Part shown: positions 60,825-64,000 of the stretch, piece by piece
How the letters are laid out: each line of letters begins with the position of its first letter
How positions within the stretch are numbered: the first letter of the stretch is position 1
Origin: Panonychus citri
Taxonomy: Eukaryota; Arthropoda; Arachnida; Trombidiformes; Tetranychidae
Reading direction: 5' to 3'
DNA length: 64,000 bases
Assembly (NCBI RefSeq): GCF_014898815.1
Contig: NW_026515546.1
Location: 1,598,501 to 1,662,500, forward strand
Program-made: the position numbers and the translations under genes
The notes under the pieces: generated by a model
Seen by the model: the letters and a program-made list of their open reading frames with translations, nothing else
What the model was told of the DNA's origin: nothing
The model's database searches: none

Positions 60825-63800
60825 ATGGGTAATTCAGGTTCTAATGTAAATTCATCATCGAATACAAATCAACCTTCATATCGTTACACCCGAATACATG
60901 GAGATTCATCAGCTTGGTCACCTTTAGCTCATCAAGCAAATCCAAACATTTCATCAAATAACAATAATTCTAATAGTAATAGTACTAATAATTGTAATAT
61001 TAATCATAGAGATATAAGGGAGGGTAACAGTTCATTAGATAGAGGGAATCGTCAACATCACCATCATCACCATCAGCATCATCATCATTCTCGCCATTCT
61101 CATTCACATCATCATAATATTAAACATTCATCTCATCATTTTAATAATTTACCTTCATCTTCATCTTCTTCTATTCCATCTTCATCTAACCTGAATGTTG
61201 CATCATCTATTACAGGAAATTGTGCTCCTTCATCTGTTTCCTCTTCGATTATTGGCTCTTCCAGCTTGGGGACAACAACAGCAACTGTAACATCAGCAAC
61301 AAGCTCAAGATTAGCCAATGATGGCGGTGGAAATATTGTTGTTAAAAAGCGTCGGAATCTTGCCTCATTTGCTACGTTAAGGAAAAAGTTAGGATGTAAA
61401 GCAAGACGAACCTCTAAAAGTTTTGACCATTCTCAGATCATTAAGAATTTCATTTCAACTTGGAGCACTCGAGATATTGCTCAATTAATTCACGAATATG
61501 GAATCACCAATTTACTTAAAGATCTACATATTCTGGCTGAATTGGCTCGACCATCAGCATCAACGGTTGCTCAAGATTTAACTGATCTATTTGATTGTAA
61601 TTACGTTGCCGATGCTTACCTGTTATTCAAAGGGCACACCTTTCCCGTTCATAAGGCCATTGTTTGTGTTCGTTGTCCACTTTTTCGAGAATTGCTTGGT
61701 AAAATAAATGATTTCGGTGCCCAAATTCCGGTCAATTTAGACGTTCCTGGTTTACGGCCTGACTTTTTTATGGACCTTTTAAGATACCTTTATTCTGGTG
61801 AATTTTATCCATCCTATTCATCAGCAAATTCACTACCATCTTCAACCTATGATTCCATCTTAATGAAATTAAGTGATCAAGCTCCAAATAGTTTAGAACA
61901 CGATTTAAAACATCTTCTTGAAACTGGCCTCTATTCTGATGCTATTCTAGTTTTCACCTCATCCAGTGTTCAACCAATTTTACCTTCATCCAATGAAATC
62001 AATTCCATACTTTCTCCTGGTACATCAACATCTAATTCAATGTTAACTGGTCACAATAGTATCAACAATCTTCATGGTTATGTTAATGTTGGTTCAGTGA
62101 AAAAGTGTAAAAACTGTTCAGATCAATCAGAATTTTCTTGTCATTGTGCTATCCTTGCTTCTAGATCAACTTTCTTTCGTAATGTGATATCCCGACATCA
62201 GAAGCGTTTCACCGATGCGCTAACCGAAGCTGGTGCCACTTCAATCAATTTAGCCAATTCAAAAATTCGAATTGTAATTGATGAGACAATAATTCCTCGT
62301 CGATTTGCTCGAATCCTTCTTCATTGTATTTATCGAGATTCAACCGATTTATCTAATCTTTTACCCGGTTGTGTTTGCCAATGTACTCATTTCAATGATT
62401 TGGGTCAATCATCTAGTAAGTATTATTATTTCAATTCCAAATTGTAACATCACCAACAACAACTACAATCAGAAGATAATATAACTTAAACTTTATTTTA
62501 ATCTTTCTCAGGACTTTCATCGAGTTCTTCCTCCTCATCATCGCCATCTTATATAAAGGAAATCATGGAGCTTTATGAAATTGGTCGATTTTTGGAATTA
62601 GATTCACTGATACAAGCATGTGAAGATATGCTGGTCGATTCGCTGTCGATAGATAATTTAATTACTATATTAAAATGGAGTGAACAACCTCACGGATCTA
62701 TTTGGGTTAAACGTCAATCTCTCTACTTCCTACGTGAAGAGTTTTCTCTGATTGTTTCATCATCAATACTTTACCAATTAGATTTAAATCATTTGAAAGA
62801 TGCAATTTCTTCCGATTATCTTCAAGCAAGTGAACTTGAAGTGCTACAAGCGGTAATCAAATGGGGTGAAGATAAGCTATTCAAACGAATGGAAGAACGA
62901 GGTAACTGTTCAAATTTTGTTCGATTAATTCAATTGCTCTAATAAGAGTTTTCGATCAATTATTTAAAACATTGTTTCTTTTTTTTTCTCTCTCTCTTTT
63001 CAAAACAAAATAGAACCAAATGTGATTAGTCAAACAGCTCATAGTCTTCGACATGGACTTCGTCGGAAAGAATTGAATGATGATGAACTTCGAGATATAA
63101 TCTCTGAATTGATGCCTTACGTTCGCATTGGTCACATACTTCCATCTGATAGTGAGACTCTTACGAATTCAATTAAAAGAGGGCTAATCAGTACACTGCC
63201 ACCCTACATGTTAGAAGAGGACAGTATCACTCCCCATCCTCGTGGTGTTTCATGTTGGATTCGTGAGCGATCTCAAGGTTCATTTGTTAAACCTCGATAT
63301 TTTACTCCATACGTTGAGGAAGCTCGAAGTTATCTTGAAACACGATTAGCGCGTACAAATGAATCCAATTCTATCAACATGCGTGTACCTCTTCCAAAGG
63401 CTTCTTCATCGTCTTTATCATCTTCATCATCCATTTCTACTCCTCTACCAGCTCCTCCTGATGCTCTTTACATGACAACAACAACAACAACAACTAGTAC
63501 AGACTCTGGGATGGACATTGTTCCAATTGATAGTAATCAAAATTCATATGCAACTTACGATAATCCATCTAATTGTCAAGAAATTTACTCTCATCTAAAT
63601 CAATTACCTGTCATTGAGGAAAGAATTTTACTTTTAATGAAACAACGTGTCGAAGAACTTGAACGATATTTATCAAGTTCACGTAATTTAAGTATAATAC
63701 CAAATAAGAATCAAGTGATCAATTATATCCAATTAAGAGTTGTCCGTGAATTTGGTCTTCCCGATGGGGCAGTTGAAGTTCTTGACACATCAAACAGCGC

Positions 63801-64000
63801 TTCTTATGTTTCCTACTCCATGTCGGAAGCTTCAGCATCTTCTTCATCTAGTAAAATGGGCTCATCCATTTACAGTGAATTAAATAAACACAGTCTTCCC
63901 TCAACTCAGCCCATTCATCCGTCTTCCCTTTACGGAAGTACTTCCGGTATATTAGGATCGGACAAAGATGTTTATGGTTATACTCAAGATCTCACCTATG
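60825..64000 (+). CDS. BTBD7: BTB/POZ domain protein BTBD7, 5' part, runs off the window
   Basis: Exons 60825-62415, 62512-62901 and 63014 to beyond 64000 give 989 codons so far, in frame. The third exon has no early ATG and is found only by splicing (acceptor TAG at 63011-63013); it stays open to the window end. The N-terminus MGNSGS suits N-myristoylation, as in BTBD7. After a Ser/His/Asn-rich leader come a basic segment (KKRRNLASFATLRKKLGCKARR), a first BTB domain (DAYLLFKGHTFPVHKAIVCVRCPLF), a second BTB-like region (CAILASRSTFFRNVI... ILHCIYRD), a BACK-like helical part (MELYEIGRFLELDSLIQACEDML, SDYLQASELEVLQAVIKWGED) and the BTBD7 motif LMPYVRIGHILP followed by RYFTPYVEEARSYL. In vertebrates BTBD7 regulates E-cadherin dynamics and branching. 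The end of the gene lies outside the window. Confidence 0.93.

Overview
The window is nuclear DNA of an AT-rich arthropod. Compact spliceosomal genes with short introns (mostly 80-250 bp, GTAAGT-type donors) sit among long noncoding stretches full of ATC/GAT, CAA and CT/GA microsatellites. The gene set (a furrowed-like selectin, the TRPN channel NompC, a peritrophin-type cuticle protein) is arthropod. A UDP-glycosyltransferase of bacterial style, without signal peptide or membrane anchor, points to an acariform mite, most likely a spider mite (Tetranychidae). That assignment is inference from gene content and was not searched.

Layout. 1-2.9 kb is noncoding. 2.9-8.7 kb (+) is a furrowed/CG9095-like membrane lectin with three main exons; its 3.1-kb intron holds an almost perfect 406-bp tandem duplication, each copy with a phase-compatible alternative last exon. 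8.7-21.4 kb is gene-poor: a broken 1,215-bp Tc1/mariner element (27-bp terminal repeats, TA sites), a 519-bp non-autonomous TIR element, a degraded third TIR candidate and microsatellites. 21.5-24.5 kb (+) is a two-exon, Ser-rich secreted protein of unknown function. 24.5-30.1 kb is noncoding except for a broken caspase gene (-) and an orphan zinc-finger fragment. 30.2-32.0 kb has mitochondrial ribosomal protein S7 (+) and the AP-1 sigma subunit (-), convergent. 34.3-46.0 kb (+) is a complete nompC gene of 22 exons. 46.9-64 kb is gene-dense: SDHC (+), CCT8 (-), DEF8-like (+), a one-domain chitin-binding cuticle protein (+), DDX56 (+), a UGT (-), WDR26 (+) and the 5' part of BTBD7 (+), which runs off the window.

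These are separately transcribed eukaryotic genes. Housekeeping roles dominate (mitochondrial translation and respiration, chaperonin folding, vesicle coats, ribosome biogenesis, ubiquitin ligation), with a mechanosensory channel, a cuticle protein and a detoxification enzyme. Exon coordinates were assigned by hand from GT/AG sites, reading phase and family similarity; in the complete genes every junction keeps the frame. I see no tRNA, rRNA, CRISPR or bacterial-type feature. The most noteworthy items are the duplicated alternative exon in the furrowed-like gene, the 639-residue low-complexity leader of NompC, the caspase wreck broken by a 5-bp duplication, a 54-bp inverted repeat in a nompC intron, and the bacterial-type UGT with a 29-bp first exon.
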